The position numbers and the translations under genes are program-made. Below, in pieces: positions 8,818 through 17,382 of a DNA stretch of 64,000 bases. The notes beneath the pieces were generated by a model. It did not search any database and was not told the origin of the DNA. It was given only the letters and a program-made list of their open reading frames with translations. The stretch lies in NCBI RefSeq assembly GCF_016598615.1, contig NZ_CP066831.1:1922001-1986000 (forward strand), in the 5' to 3' direction. Origin of the DNA: Streptomyces liliifuscus (lineage in GTDB: Bacteria > Actinomycetota > Actinomycetes > Streptomycetales > Streptomycetaceae). Every line of letters begins with the position of its first letter. Position 1 is the stretch's first letter.

Positions 8818-9765
8818 ATGCGGGTCGTCATGTTCGGTTACCAGACCTGGGGCCACCGCACCCTGCAAGCCCTCCTGGACTCCGAACACGACGTGGTGCT
8901 GGTCGTGACCCACCCCAAGAGCGACCACGCGTACGAGAAGATCTGGAGCGACTCCGTCGCCGACCTCGCCGAGGAGCACGGCGTCCCGGTGCTGATCCGC
9001 AACCGCCCCGACGACGACGAGTTGTTCGAGCGCCTCAAGGAGGCCGACCCGGACATCCTCGTGGCGAACAACTGGCGGACGTGGATCCCCCCGCGCATCT
9101 TCGACCTGCCGCGCCACGGCACGCTGAACGTCCACGACTCGCTGCTGCCGAAGTACGCCGGCTTCTCCCCGCTGATCTGGGCCCTGATCAACGGCGAGAC
9201 CGAAGTGGGCGTCACCGCGCACATGATGAACGACGAGCTCGACGCGGGCGACATCGTCCGCCAGGAGGCGGTGCCGGTCGGACCGACGGACACGGCCACC
9301 GACCTCTTCCACAAGACCGTCGACCTCATCGCCCCGGTCACCGTCGGCGCACTCGACCTCATCGCCGCCGGGCAGACGGAGTTCACCAAGCAGGACCGGT
9401 CCCAGGCGAGCTTCTTCCACAAGCGGGCCGCCGAGGACATCCGCATCGACTGGGCCTGGCCGGCCGAGGACCTTGAGCGCCTGGTCCGCGCCCAGTCCGA
9501 GCCGTACCCGAGCGCCTTCACCTTCCACAAGGGCAAGCGGCTCGAGGTCCTCGCCGCGGTGGTGTCCCAGGGCCGCTACGGCGGGACGCCCGGCCGCATC
9601 TTCTACCGCGAGGGCGAGGGCGTCGTGATCGTCGCCGGGGCCGACGCGCGCACCGGCCGCAACCACGGCCTGGCCATCACGCGCGTACGGACCGAGGACG
9701 GCCGGGAGCTGCCCGCGACGCAGTACTTCACCTCCATGGGCGGCTATCTCACCACCCGCCCCTGA
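8818..9765 (+). CDS. cchA: Hydroxyornithine formyltransferase (CchA)
   Basis: A 315-residue protein of the methionyl-tRNA formyltransferase superfamily that adds a formyl group (from formyl-tetrahydrofolate) to N5-hydroxyornithine. The N-terminal Rossmann part begins MRVVMFGYQTWGHRTLQAL. The catalytic region has NVHDSLLPKYAGFSPLIWAL, carrying the family's Asn/His pair, and a later MMNDELDAGDIV with the catalytic Asp. A GAGGAGG site fixes the ATG. Length and layout match the coelichelin enzyme. A perfect hairpin follows the stop. A 36-codon copy of this N-terminus occurs at 13921-14031. Confidence 0.94.
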   Translation: MRVVMFGYQTWGHRTLQALLDSEHDVVLVVTHPKSDHAYEKIWSDSVADLAEEHGVPVLIRNRPDDDELFERLKEADPDILVANNWRTWIPPRIFDLPRHGTLNVHDSLLPKYAGFSPLIWALINGETEVGVTAHMMNDELDAGDIVRQEAVPVGPTDTATDLFHKTVDLIAPVTVGALDLIAAGQTEFTKQDRSQASFFHKRAAEDIRIDWAWPAEDLERLVRAQSEPYPSAFTFHKGKRLEVLAAVVSQGRYGGTPGRIFYREGEGVVIVAGADARTGRNHGLAITRVRTEDGRELPATQYFTSMGGYLTTRP

Positions 9766-9807
9766 TACCCCGGCCCCAGCACGGTCCCGTGGGCCGGCCG
9801 GACGCCA

Positions 9808-9841
9808 CCGCCGTGCGGAACTTCCCGTCTCCGCACGGCGG
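9808..9841 (+). terminator. Hairpin terminator after cchA
   Basis: A perfect 12-bp inverted repeat (CCGCCGTGCGGA and its complement) with a 10-nt loop, 43 bp after the cchA stop. There is no U-tract, as is usual in Streptomyces. Confidence 0.75.
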
Positions 9842-9904
9842 GGGCGCTCCCTCCACGATTCGGGCCCGACCCACCCAAGGGAGTCGGCCGTTGGAGACCG
9901 CAAG

Positions 9905-10927
9905 GTGACAGGCAAGAGAGCGCGCACCGCCCTTCTCGTGGCGCTGCCGGCTGTCGTCCTGGCCACCCTCTGTCTGCTGTCACTGGCGCTCGGCGCGGCC
10001 GACGTCCCGCCGGACCAGGTCATTCGGGCCCTGTTCGGCGACGCTCCGAGCCGTTTCGTGGACAACGTCGTCTGGACCGTGCGCGTACCGCGAACCGCCC
10101 TCGCGCTCGCGGCGGGTGCGGCCCTCGGGCTGGCCGGCGCACTGATGCAGGCCCTCACCCGCAATCCGCTCGCCGATCCCGGAGTGCTCGGGGTCAGCGC
10201 CGGTGCCTCCTTCGCCATCGTGCTGGCCGTCGGAGTGCTCGGCATCAACTCCCTGTACGGATATGTGTGGTTCGCGTTCGCCGGAGCGCTGATCGCCACG
10301 GTGGCCGTCTATCTGCTGGGCGGTCTCGGGCGGTCCGGGATGACCCCGGTGAAACTGGCGCTCGCGGGAATCGCCGTCACCTCGATGCTGTGGTCCTTCA
10401 CACAGGCCATCGTGCTCACCGACGTGGACGCGCTCAACAAGTTCCGCTTCTGGTCCGCGGGTTCGCTCGCGGACGCGGACAACGGCATGGTGTGGCGGGT
10501 CCTGCCGTTCCTCGTCATCGGCGCGGTACTGGCGCTGGCCTGCGCTCCGGCCCTCAACAGCCTGGCCCTCGGCGACGATGTCGCGGCCTCGCTCGGCCGG
10601 CGTCTCGGCCTGGTCCGGCTCGCGGGTGTCTCCGCGGTGACCCTGCTGACCGGGGCCTCGGTCGCGGTCATCGGCCCGGTCGTCTTCATCGGCCTGGTGG
10701 TCCCCCATGTCGCCCGTGTGCTCGCCCAGTCGGCGGGCATCGGCCCGGACCAGCGCTGGCTGCTGCCGCTGTCCGCGGTGCTCGCCCCCAGTCTGCTGCT
10801 CACCGCCGACATCCTCGGACGCCTGGTGGCACGGCCCACCGAGATCCAGGCAGGCGTGCTGGTCGCCTTCATAGGCGGCCCGTTCTTCATCGCCATGGTC
10901 CGCAGGCGCAATCCGGCGGAGGTGTGA
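9905..10927 (+). CDS. Ferri-siderophore permease, FecCD family (second set, subunit 1)
   Basis: A 340-residue FecCD-type permease, the first gene of a second complete importer (two permeases and an ATPase). Conserved segments are VRVPRTALALAAGAALGLAG and LMQALTRNPLADPGVLGVSAG, with about nine hydrophobic helices. The GTG start has GGAG about 11 nt upstream. Its stop overlaps the next start in GTGA. No iron box was found between the cchA terminator and this gene, so it may depend on read-through or an unrecognised promoter. It is the counterpart of cchC; the order permease-permease-ATPase is the same. Confidence 0.9.
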   Translation: MTGKRARTALLVALPAVVLATLCLLSLALGAADVPPDQVIRALFGDAPSRFVDNVVWTVRVPRTALALAAGAALGLAGALMQALTRNPLADPGVLGVSAGASFAIVLAVGVLGINSLYGYVWFAFAGALIATVAVYLLGGLGRSGMTPVKLALAGIAVTSMLWSFTQAIVLTDVDALNKFRFWSAGSLADADNGMVWRVLPFLVIGAVLALACAPALNSLALGDDVAASLGRRLGLVRLAGVSAVTLLTGASVAVIGPVVFIGLVVPHVARVLAQSAGIGPDQRWLLPLSAVLAPSLLLTADILGRLVARPTEIQAGVLVAFIGGPFFIAMVRRRNPAEV

Positions 10928-12030
10928 GCGTGCCGAACCCGAGGTCCGCGCTCAAGTTCCGCCCGGGGAACGGCGGTTCCCCGGACTCCGCCCGCCTCCG
11001 CACCTACCGGCTGGCTCTGCCGCCCGTCTCCGGTGTCTTCCGCCCCCGGCTGGTGGCCCTGTGCGCGGTGCTCACCGCCGCCACCTTCCTGCTGTTCTGC
11101 TGGGGCCTGACGACCGGCGACTATCCGATCGGCTTCACCGAGGTCGTACGGGCCCTGGTGGGCTCCGGCGACCCCGGAACCGTCCTCGTGGTGCGGGAAC
11201 TGCGGCTGCCGCGCGCCCTGGTCGGGCTGCTGGCCGGCATCGCCTTCGGTGTCTCCGGTGCCCTGTTCCAGACCATGACCCGCAATCCGCTGGCCAGTCC
11301 CGACATGATCGGCCTCACCCAGGGCGCGGGCACCGCCGTGGTCGCGGGCATCGTGCTGGGCTGGGACGGCGGCCTGGGCACCCAGGCCCTCGGACTGCTC
11401 GGCGCCCTGGCCTCGGCCCTGACCGTGTACCTGCTGTCCTGGCGGCGCGGCACCACCGGCTATCGCATCATCCTGGTCGGCATCGGCGTGGCCTGGATCT
11501 GCACGAGCGCCACCGACTACCTGGTGGCCAAGGGCGGACGCTTCCAGGCACAGGCCGCCCTCGGCTGGCTGGTCGGCAACCTCAACGGCCGTACGTGGGA
11601 CCAGGTCGGCCCGCTCGCCGTCGCGCTGGCGGTGCTGCTGCCGACGGCGCTGCTCCTCGGCCGGCTGCTGCGCACCCTCCAGCTCGGCGACGACGTGGCC
11701 ATCGGCCTCGGTACGCGCGTACAGCCCGTCCGCCTGGCCATCCTGCTCTCCGGTGTCGGACTGATCGCGTTCGCCACCGCCTCCGCCGGTCCCGTCGCGT
11801 TCGTGGCGCTCGCCGCTCCGCAGATCGCCCAGCGGCTGGCCCGTACCGCCTGGCCCCCGACCGTCGCCTCGGGTCTGACCGGGGCGCTGGTGGTCCTCGG
11901 CGGCGACCTCATCGCCCGTACGCTCGTCCCCGGCACGGAACTGCCGGTCGGAATCGTCACCGGAGTGCTCGGCGCACCGGTCCTGCTCTGGCTGCTCGCC
12001 CGCGCCAACCGCGCGGGCTCAGGAGGTTGA
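10924..12030 (+). CDS. Ferri-siderophore permease, FecCD family (second set, subunit 2)
   Basis: A 368-residue FecCD-type permease, counterpart of cchD. It carries a hydrophilic N-terminal tail of about 35 residues, then the helices, with LRLPRALVGLLAGIAFGVSG and FQTMTRNPLASPDMIGLTQG as landmarks. GTG was chosen because it overlaps the stop of the preceding permease (GTGA); another GTG lies two codons further in. Four bases separate its stop from the ATPase start, so the three genes form one operon. Substrate is inferred from context as a hydroxamate ferri-siderophore. Confidence 0.9.
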   Translation: MSVPNPRSALKFRPGNGGSPDSARLRTYRLALPPVSGVFRPRLVALCAVLTAATFLLFCWGLTTGDYPIGFTEVVRALVGSGDPGTVLVVRELRLPRALVGLLAGIAFGVSGALFQTMTRNPLASPDMIGLTQGAGTAVVAGIVLGWDGGLGTQALGLLGALASALTVYLLSWRRGTTGYRIILVGIGVAWICTSATDYLVAKGGRFQAQAALGWLVGNLNGRTWDQVGPLAVALAVLLPTALLLGRLLRTLQLGDDVAIGLGTRVQPVRLAILLSGVGLIAFATASAGPVAFVALAAPQIAQRLARTAWPPTVASGLTGALVVLGGDLIARTLVPGTELPVGIVTGVLGAPVLLWLLARANRAGSGG

Positions 12031-12034
12031 TCCC

Positions 12035-12907
12035 ATGTCGGCTGATCCCTTGTCGACCGACCTCGGGTCGCCCCCCGACCGCGATCCCGACCTGCGCGCG
12101 AGCGGTCTGCGGCTGGCCTACGACAGCCGGCTCGTCGTGGACGGCCTCGACCTGGCCGTGCCGCCGGGCCGGATCACGGCCGTCGTCGGCGCCAACGCGT
12201 GTGGCAAGTCCACCCTGTTGCGTGCCCTCGCCCGGCTGCTGGCGCCCAAGGAGGGAGCCGTCCTCCTCGACGGCCGGGCCCTGCGGTCGATACCGAGCAG
12301 GGAGTTGGCCCAGCGCCTCGGCATCCTGCCGCAGAGCCCGGTCGCGCCGGAGGGGCTGACCGTCATCGACCTGGTCAACCGCGGTCGTTCACCGCATCAG
12401 ACCTGGTGGCGGCAGTGGTCGAAGGCAGATGAGCAGGCCGTGCGGCAGGCCCTGGACGCCACCGGCATGACGGACCTCGCGGACCGGCCCGTCGACGAGT
12501 TGTCCGGCGGCCAGCGCCAGCGCGCCTGGATCGCCATGGCGGTCGCCCAGGGCACGCCCGTACTGCTGCTCGACGAGCCGACGACGTATCTGGACCTGGC
12601 CCATCAGGTGGACGTCCTGGACCTGATCACCGACCTCAACCGGCGCGAGAACCGCACGGTCGTCATGGTGCTGCACGACCTCAACCAGGCGTGCCGGTAC
12701 GCCGATCACGTCGTCGCGATGAAGTCCGGACGGATCGTCGCCGAAGGCACCCCCGCGGAGGTCATCACCGCCGCCACCGTCGAGGACGTCTTCGACCTGA
12801 CCTGCCAGATCACCACGGACCCGGTCAGCGGCACCCCACTGGTCATCCCGATAGGGCGTCACCACGGCGCCCCGTCGACTGAGGCGGCGGTCCCGGCGGC
12901 CGAGTGA
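12035..12907 (+). CDS. Ferri-siderophore importer ATPase (second set)
   Basis: A 290-residue FecE-type ATPase with Walker A GANACGKST, signature LSGGQRQRAWI and Walker B LLLLDEPTTYLDLAH. Note Ala in place of the usual Pro/Gly within Walker A; the catalytic Lys and Ser are kept. An AGGAGG site precedes the ATG. It is the last gene of the three-gene importer operon and a close paralogue of cchE. The matching lipoprotein is probably the one at 17383-18447. Confidence 0.92.
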   Translation: MSADPLSTDLGSPPDRDPDLRASGLRLAYDSRLVVDGLDLAVPPGRITAVVGANACGKSTLLRALARLLAPKEGAVLLDGRALRSIPSRELAQRLGILPQSPVAPEGLTVIDLVNRGRSPHQTWWRQWSKADEQAVRQALDATGMTDLADRPVDELSGGQRQRAWIAMAVAQGTPVLLLDEPTTYLDLAHQVDVLDLITDLNRRENRTVVMVLHDLNQACRYADHVVAMKSGRIVAEGTPAEVITAATVEDVFDLTCQITTDPVSGTPLVIPIGRHHGAPSTEAAVPAAE

Positions 12908-12909
12908 GC

Positions 12910-12985
12910 GCGCCCCTCAGGGGCGCGGGGCTGTGTCGATTTGCGGCTCCGCCGCGGGGCGCGACCGGCCCCCACGCACCCGCAG
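12910..12985. repeat. Streptomyces-type intergenic hairpin repeat, likely bidirectional terminator
   Basis: The stretch between two convergent genes contains a GCGCCCC/GGGGCGC hairpin with a 3-nt loop and a second GCGGC-TCC-GCCGC hairpin, ending in CCCGCAGCCG. This arrangement (gggcgcggggctg ... gcggctccgccgcgg) is, from general knowledge, a common dispersed intergenic motif in Streptomyces. Here it separates the importer operon from the argB-like gene. Confidence 0.6.
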
Positions 12986-13012
12986 CCGAACAGCCCTGCT
13001 CCCGACGGAGCG

Positions 13013-13924
13013 TCACCGCTCGATCGTCGTCCCGGTTCCGACGACACCGGCCAGCCCGTCGAGCAGCGCGTGCGGCGCGCGCCCGTCGAGCACCCGGGCC
13101 GCCCCCACCCCGCCCCTGACGGCCCGCAGACAGGCCTCCATCTTGGGCCCCATGCCGCCGTTCAACGTCGGCAGCAGCCGCTCCAGTTCCCCCGCGCCGA
13201 TCCGGTCGACGATCCGGTCGCTCCGCGGCCAGTCGGCGTACAGCCCGGGAACATCGGTGAGGACGACCAGGATCCGCGTCCCGAGCGCGGCCGCCAGCGC
13301 CCCCGCGGCCGTATCGGCGTTGACGTTGTACACCTGCCCGTCCTCGCCCCGGCCGACGGAGGAGATCACCGGGATGTGGCCGCTGTCGAGCAGGATGCGG
13401 ACCACCGCGGTGTTCACCCGCGCCACATCGCCGACCAGTCCGATGTCGACGGGCTCACCGGCCACTTCGGCATACCGCTTGACGGCGGTGAGGGTGCGCC
13501 CGTCCTCACCGCTGAGGCCGACGGCGTACGGGCCGTGTTCGTTGAGCAGTGCGACGAGTTCCTTCTGGACCTTGCCGGACAGCACCATGCGGACGACCTC
13601 CATGGTCTCCGGAGTGGTGACCCGGAGCCCGTTCAGGAAGGACGACTTGAGGCCCAGGCGGTCCAGGTGGGCGCCGATCTGCGGACCGCCGCCGTGCACG
13701 ACGACCGGTCTGACACCGGCCTGCCGCAGGGTGAGGACGTCCTGCGCGAAGGCCCGCCGGAGCGTGTCGTCGGTCATCGCGTGGCCGCCGTACTTGACGA
13801 CGACCGTGTGTCCGCGCAGGGCTTCGAGCGCCACGAGGCGATCGGTGAGATCGGCGGCGGACTCGGTAGCGGAAGACTCGGTATCGGAGGAGATGGCCGT
13901 TTCGGCCACGACGGCCCCGTTCAC
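13013..13924 (-). CDS. Acetylglutamate kinase, extra ArgB-type copy inside the siderophore locus
   Basis: A 303-residue amino-acid kinase that phosphorylates N-acetylglutamate on the route to ornithine and arginine. Diagnostic stretches are [10 protein letters not shown] (about residue 40), [32 protein letters not shown] and [18 protein letters not shown]. Housekeeping argB in Streptomyces sits in an argCJBD-type cluster, so this copy amid siderophore genes is probably a dedicated paralogue boosting ornithine supply. The N-terminus carries a Ser/Thr/Glu-rich extension of about 30 residues. The GTG start overlaps the TGA of a 36-codon cchA remnant (GTGA), so the two are translated together. 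Transcription should start at the iron box at 14061. Confidence 0.88.
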   Translation of the reverse strand: MNGAVVAETAISSDTESSATESAADLTDRLVALEALRGHTVVVKYGGHAMTDDTLRRAFAQDVLTLRQAGVRPVVVHGGGPQIGAHLDRLGLKSSFLNGLRVTTPETMEVVRMVLSGKVQKELVALLNEHGPYAVGLSGEDGRTLTAVKRYAEVAGEPVDIGLVGDVARVNTAVVRILLDSGHIPVISSVGRGEDGQVYNVNADTAAGALAAALGTRILVVLTDVPGLYADWPRSDRIVDRIGAGELERLLPTLNGGMGPKMEACLRAVRGGVGAARVLDGRAPHALLDGLAGVVGTGTTIER

Positions 13925-14031
13925 GGACGCCGGCCGCTGCGGGCCCCGCGCTTCTCGGCCAGGCCGGACTCCGGCAGGGCCTGGAGCGTGGCGTGCCTCC
14001 AGGTCTGATGGCCGAACATGACGACCCGCAT
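13921..14031 (-). pseudogene. 36-codon remnant of a cchA-like formyltransferase N-terminus
   Basis: Translation gives [19 protein letters not shown] followed by 17 unrelated residues and a stop. The first 19 residues match the CchA start (MRVVMFGYQTWGHRTLQAL) at 16 of 19 positions, so this is the stub of a duplicated formyltransferase. It keeps a strong AGGAGAGGA ribosome site and an upstream iron box, and its TGA overlaps the GTG of the acetylglutamate kinase. It cannot be a working enzyme because the catalytic Asn, His and Asp are absent. It may survive as a translational leader for the kinase. Confidence 0.85.
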
Positions 14032-14060
14032 CGTCGATCCTCTCCTAGGACACACCATTG

Positions 14061-14079
14061 CAAGGTAAGGCTAACCTTA
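14061..14079. promoter_or_regulatory. Iron box between the argB-like operon and the second hydroxylase
   Basis: CAAGGTAAGGCTAACCTTA has an almost complete right half and a degenerate left end, inside a larger AAGGT/ACCTT palindrome. It lies in the 85-bp divergent gap and can repress both directions. Confidence 0.75.
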
Positions 14080-14116
14080 TTTAACATCAGTGGCGCCTAG
14101 GGGAAGGAAAGTTGCG

Positions 14117-15466
14117 GTGAACACACTGCATGACGAGCCGGACGCCATCCTTGACGTGCTCGGTATAGGTTTCGGGCCGTCAAATCTCGCACTGGCCATT
14201 GCGGTTGAGGAACACAACGCCCAAGTCGCTCCGGAGCACCGGATCCGCGCGGGATTCCTGGAGCGCCAGCCGTCGTTCGGCTGGCACAGGGGAATGCTCA
14301 TCGAAGACGCCACGATGCAGGTGTCCTTTCTCAAGGACCTGGTCACCATGCGCAACCCGACCAGTGACTTCAGCTTCCTGTGCTTCCTGCGGGAGCGGGG
14401 CAGGATGGTGGACTTCCTCAACGCGAAGACGCTGTTCCCGTTGCGCATCGAGTTCCACGAGTACTTCGAATGGGCCGCCGCCCGGGTGGCCCACCTCGTC
14501 GACTACTCCGACGAGGTCGTGTCGGTCGACCCGGTGACCGGACCCGACGGGGAGGTCCGCTGGCTGGACGTGGTCAGCCGCGTGCCCGGCGCCCCCGGGC
14601 GGACCATCACCCGCAGGGCCCGGAACATCTCGGTGGCCGTCGGCCTGGAGCCGCACCTGCCACCGGACACCGCCCTGTCCGACCGGATCTGGCACAACAG
14701 CCAACTCGTCCCGCGCGTACGCGAGTTGAATGAGTCCGGCACCCCGGTGGGCCGTGTCCTGGTGCTCGGCGCGGGCCAGAGCGCGGCCGAGGCGGTGGAC
14801 TACCTCCACCAGTCCTTCCCCGAGGCGGAGATCTGCGCGATCTTCGCCAAGTACGGCTACACGCCCGCCGACGACAGCCCGTTCGCCAACCGGATCTTCG
14901 ACCCGGAGGCGGTGGACGTCTACTTCCGCTCCAAACCGGAGGTGAAGCAGTCCCTGGTCGACTACCACCGCAGCACCAACTACTCGGTGGTCGACATGGA
15001 TCTCATCGAGTCGCTGTACGCGACCATGTACCGCGAGAAGGTGCAGGGCCGCGAGCGGCTGCGCCTGCGCAACGTGTCCCGCATCCGGGACGTACGCAGT
15101 CTCGACGACCACCTGGAGGTCACCGTCGAGTATCTCCCCACCGGGGAACGGGAGGTGCTCTCCGCGGACCTGCTCGTCCACGCGACCGGCTACCGCCCCA
15201 GGGATCTCGACACCCTCCTGGGCAAGACCGCGAAACTCTGCCTGCGGGACGACAAGGACGCCGTGCGCGTCGGGCGCGATCACCGTGTCGAGCTCACGCC
15301 CGACGTCACGGCGGGCATCTATCTGCAGGGCGCGACCGAGCACACGCACGGACTCACCTCGACCCTGCTGTCCACCACGGCGGTCCGATCCGGCGAGATC
15401 CTCGACTCCCTGCTCGCCCACCGCACGGAGGACCTGACGGACGGCCTGACCGCGCGAACCGGCTGA
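14117..15466 (+). CDS. L-ornithine/L-lysine N-monooxygenase (second copy, CchB paralogue)
   Basis: A 449-residue flavin amino-acid hydroxylase closely similar to CchB along its whole length. The FAD motif is GIGFGPSN, the family block is HRGMLIEDATMQVSFLKDLV, and the NADPH motif is VLGAGQSAAEAVDYL. The C-terminal TEHTHGLTSTLLSTTAVR block is complete, so it is likely active. GTG was chosen for the GGAAGGAAAG site just upstream; a downstream ATG is possible. It diverges from the cchA remnant exactly as cchB diverges from cchA. Substrate is probably ornithine by similarity to CchB, but lysine is not excluded. Confidence 0.92.
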   Translation: MNTLHDEPDAILDVLGIGFGPSNLALAIAVEEHNAQVAPEHRIRAGFLERQPSFGWHRGMLIEDATMQVSFLKDLVTMRNPTSDFSFLCFLRERGRMVDFLNAKTLFPLRIEFHEYFEWAAARVAHLVDYSDEVVSVDPVTGPDGEVRWLDVVSRVPGAPGRTITRRARNISVAVGLEPHLPPDTALSDRIWHNSQLVPRVRELNESGTPVGRVLVLGAGQSAAEAVDYLHQSFPEAEICAIFAKYGYTPADDSPFANRIFDPEAVDVYFRSKPEVKQSLVDYHRSTNYSVVDMDLIESLYATMYREKVQGRERLRLRNVSRIRDVRSLDDHLEVTVEYLPTGEREVLSADLLVHATGYRPRDLDTLLGKTAKLCLRDDKDAVRVGRDHRVELTPDVTAGIYLQGATEHTHGLTSTLLSTTAVRSGEILDSLLAHRTEDLTDGLTARTG

Positions 15467-15481
15467 GGGACCCGACCACCA

Positions 15482-15515
15482 GGTGGGACGGCATAGATCC
15501 ATGTGCCGTCCCACC
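15482..15515 (+). terminator. Hairpin terminator after the second hydroxylase
   Basis: A perfect 12-bp stem (GGTGGGACGGCA with its complement) around a 10-nt loop, 15 bp after the stop codon. Confidence 0.75.
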
Positions 15516-15565
15516 CGCACGGCCACCGTGGGCGCCACGCCCCCCACCGGGCGACACTCATCAAC

Positions 15566-15584
15566 TTAGAGTAGCCTCACCTAA
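15566..15584. promoter_or_regulatory. Iron box upstream of the second ABC exporter
   Basis: TTAGAGTAGCCTCACCTAA has a perfect right half against TTAGGTTAGGCTCACCTAA and two changes on the left. It lies 31 bp from the exporter start and should control the exporter and the binding lipoprotein behind it. Confidence 0.8.
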
Positions 15585-15615
15585 GTTTTCCGCGTCCGAT
15601 TCCGGGGGGACACGG

Positions 15616-17358
15616 GTGAGTCCTTCATATCCGTCGGGGCGCGACGTCCTGCGGGAGTCGGTCGCAGGGCAGCGGCGGGACGTCGTCCTCGGCTCGCTCC
15701 TCGGCTCCGGGCACCAGTTGGGCGAGGCGCTGGTGCCGGTCCTGATCGGTGTGGTCATCGACCGTGCCGTCACCAGGTCCGACACCGGCGCCCTCGTCCT
15801 GTGGCTCGGTGTCCTCGCCGTGGTCTACGTAGGGCTGGCGCTGAGCTGGCGCTTCGGCGCCTGGTCCGGCGACCGCTCCGCCGTACGGGCCGAACACGCC
15901 CTGCGCGTCGCCCTCGTACGACGCGTCCTGCATCCCGGCGGCGGGGCCGAGGAGGGCCGGCTGCCCGGCGCCCTGGCCAACATCGCGACCGAGGACGCCA
16001 AGCGGGTCGGCGCCGTCAACATGTCGGTCATGTACGGGATCTCGGCCCTGGTGGGCATCCTCACCACCGCCGTCGTCCTGCTGCGTACGTCGGTGACGCT
16101 CGGCCTGGTCGTCCTGCTCGGCACACCCGTGCTGCTCTGGCTCGGACATCTGCTGAGCAGGCCGCTGGAGACCCGCGGCGCGGCCGAGCAGGAGCGCGCG
16201 GCACACGCCTCCGCCGTCGCCGCCGACCTGGTGGCCGGACTGCGCGTCCTCAAGGGCATCGGCGGCGAGTCGACGGCCATCGCCCGCTACCGCACCACCA
16301 GCGGCGACTCGCTGCGGGCCACCCTGAAGGCCGCTCGCGCGCAGGCCTTCCAGAGCGGCATGGTGCTCGCCCTCACGGGCTGCCTGATCGCCGTCGTCGC
16401 CCTGGTCGGCGGGCGGCTGGCCGCACAGGGCAGCATCAGTCCGGGCCAGTTGGTGTCGGCGGTGGGGCTCGCGCTCTTCCTGCTCGGACCACTTCAGATG
16501 CTCGCGTGGGTCAACGCCGGACTCGCCCAGGGCCGCGCCTCCGCCACCCGGATCGCGGAGGTCCTGGCGACCCCGCACACCGTCACGGCCGGGGACCGGA
16601 TCCTGGCCCGGCCGGTGCGCGGGGCGCTGCGGCTGACCGGTGTCAGCCACGGCGGCCTGCGCGAGGTGGATCTCACACTCCGGGCGGGCGAGCGTGTGGC
16701 CCTGGTCGGTGCGAGCGGCGCGGGCAAGACCACCCTGGCCAAGCTCGTCGCGGGCGTGCACCGTCCGACGGCCGGCTCGGTTCGGGTGACGACGAACGGC
16801 ACCCGGGAGTCCGGCGACAGGGTGCCGGTCGCGCTGGTCACCCAGGAGACACATGTCTTCGCCGGACCGCTCGCGGACGATCTGCGTCCGGCGCGGGCCG
16901 ACGCCACGGACGACGAGCTGCGCACGGCACTGACCTCGGTGGCCGCCCTCGACTGGGTCGAGGCACTGCCCGAGGGCCTGGCCACGGTCGTCGGCGAGGG
17001 AGGCCATCGCCTCACCTCCGCCCAGGTCCAGCAACTCGCGCTGGCCCGGCTCGTGCCGGCCGATCCACCGGTGGCCGTGCTGGACGAGGCGACGGCCGAG
17101 GCGGGGAGCACCGGTGCCCGTCTTCTGGAGCAGGCGGCGGACCGGGCGGTGGACGGCCGCACCGCGCTCGTCGTCGCACACCGCCTCACCCAGGCCGCCA
17201 CCGCGGACCGGATCGTCGTCATGGACGGCGGCCGGATCGTGGAGAGCGGCACCCACGACGAGCTGTGCGCCGCGGCGGGCATCCACGCCTCCCTGTGGGA
17301 GGCGTGGTCCGGCACCCGCACCACGGCCGACGAGACCCCCACGCACCACCGCCCCTGA
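15616..17358 (+). CDS. Siderophore ABC exporter, fused membrane and ATPase domains (second copy)
   Basis: A 580-residue half-transporter with a membrane domain of about 320 residues followed by an ATPase. Walker A is VGASGAGKTT, Walker B ends VAVLDEATAEAG, and the H-loop is VAHRLTQ. As in CchG, the LSGGQ signature is lost and reads LTSAQ in GEGGHRLTSAQVQQ. The GTG start has a GGGGGGAC site. The gene is followed 24 bp later by a binding lipoprotein, mirroring the cchF-cchG pair in reversed order. Likely role is export of a hydroxamate siderophore or recycling after iron release. Confidence 0.88.
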   Translation: MSPSYPSGRDVLRESVAGQRRDVVLGSLLGSGHQLGEALVPVLIGVVIDRAVTRSDTGALVLWLGVLAVVYVGLALSWRFGAWSGDRSAVRAEHALRVALVRRVLHPGGGAEEGRLPGALANIATEDAKRVGAVNMSVMYGISALVGILTTAVVLLRTSVTLGLVVLLGTPVLLWLGHLLSRPLETRGAAEQERAAHASAVAADLVAGLRVLKGIGGESTAIARYRTTSGDSLRATLKAARAQAFQSGMVLALTGCLIAVVALVGGRLAAQGSISPGQLVSAVGLALFLLGPLQMLAWVNAGLAQGRASATRIAEVLATPHTVTAGDRILARPVRGALRLTGVSHGGLREVDLTLRAGERVALVGASGAGKTTLAKLVAGVHRPTAGSVRVTTNGTRESGDRVPVALVTQETHVFAGPLADDLRPARADATDDELRTALTSVAALDWVEALPEGLATVVGEGGHRLTSAQVQQLALARLVPADPPVAVLDEATAEAGSTGARLLEQAADRAVDGRTALVVAHRLTQAATADRIVVMDGGRIVESGTHDELCAAAGIHASLWEAWSGTRTTADETPTHHRP

Positions 17359-17382
17359 CACCACCACCCCGAAGGACCACTG

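Noticed and set aside
12910..12985. Possible CRISPR-like or mobile repeat
   Set aside because: Only hairpins with no regularly spaced repeats or spacers. It fits a common Streptomyces intergenic motif acting as terminator.
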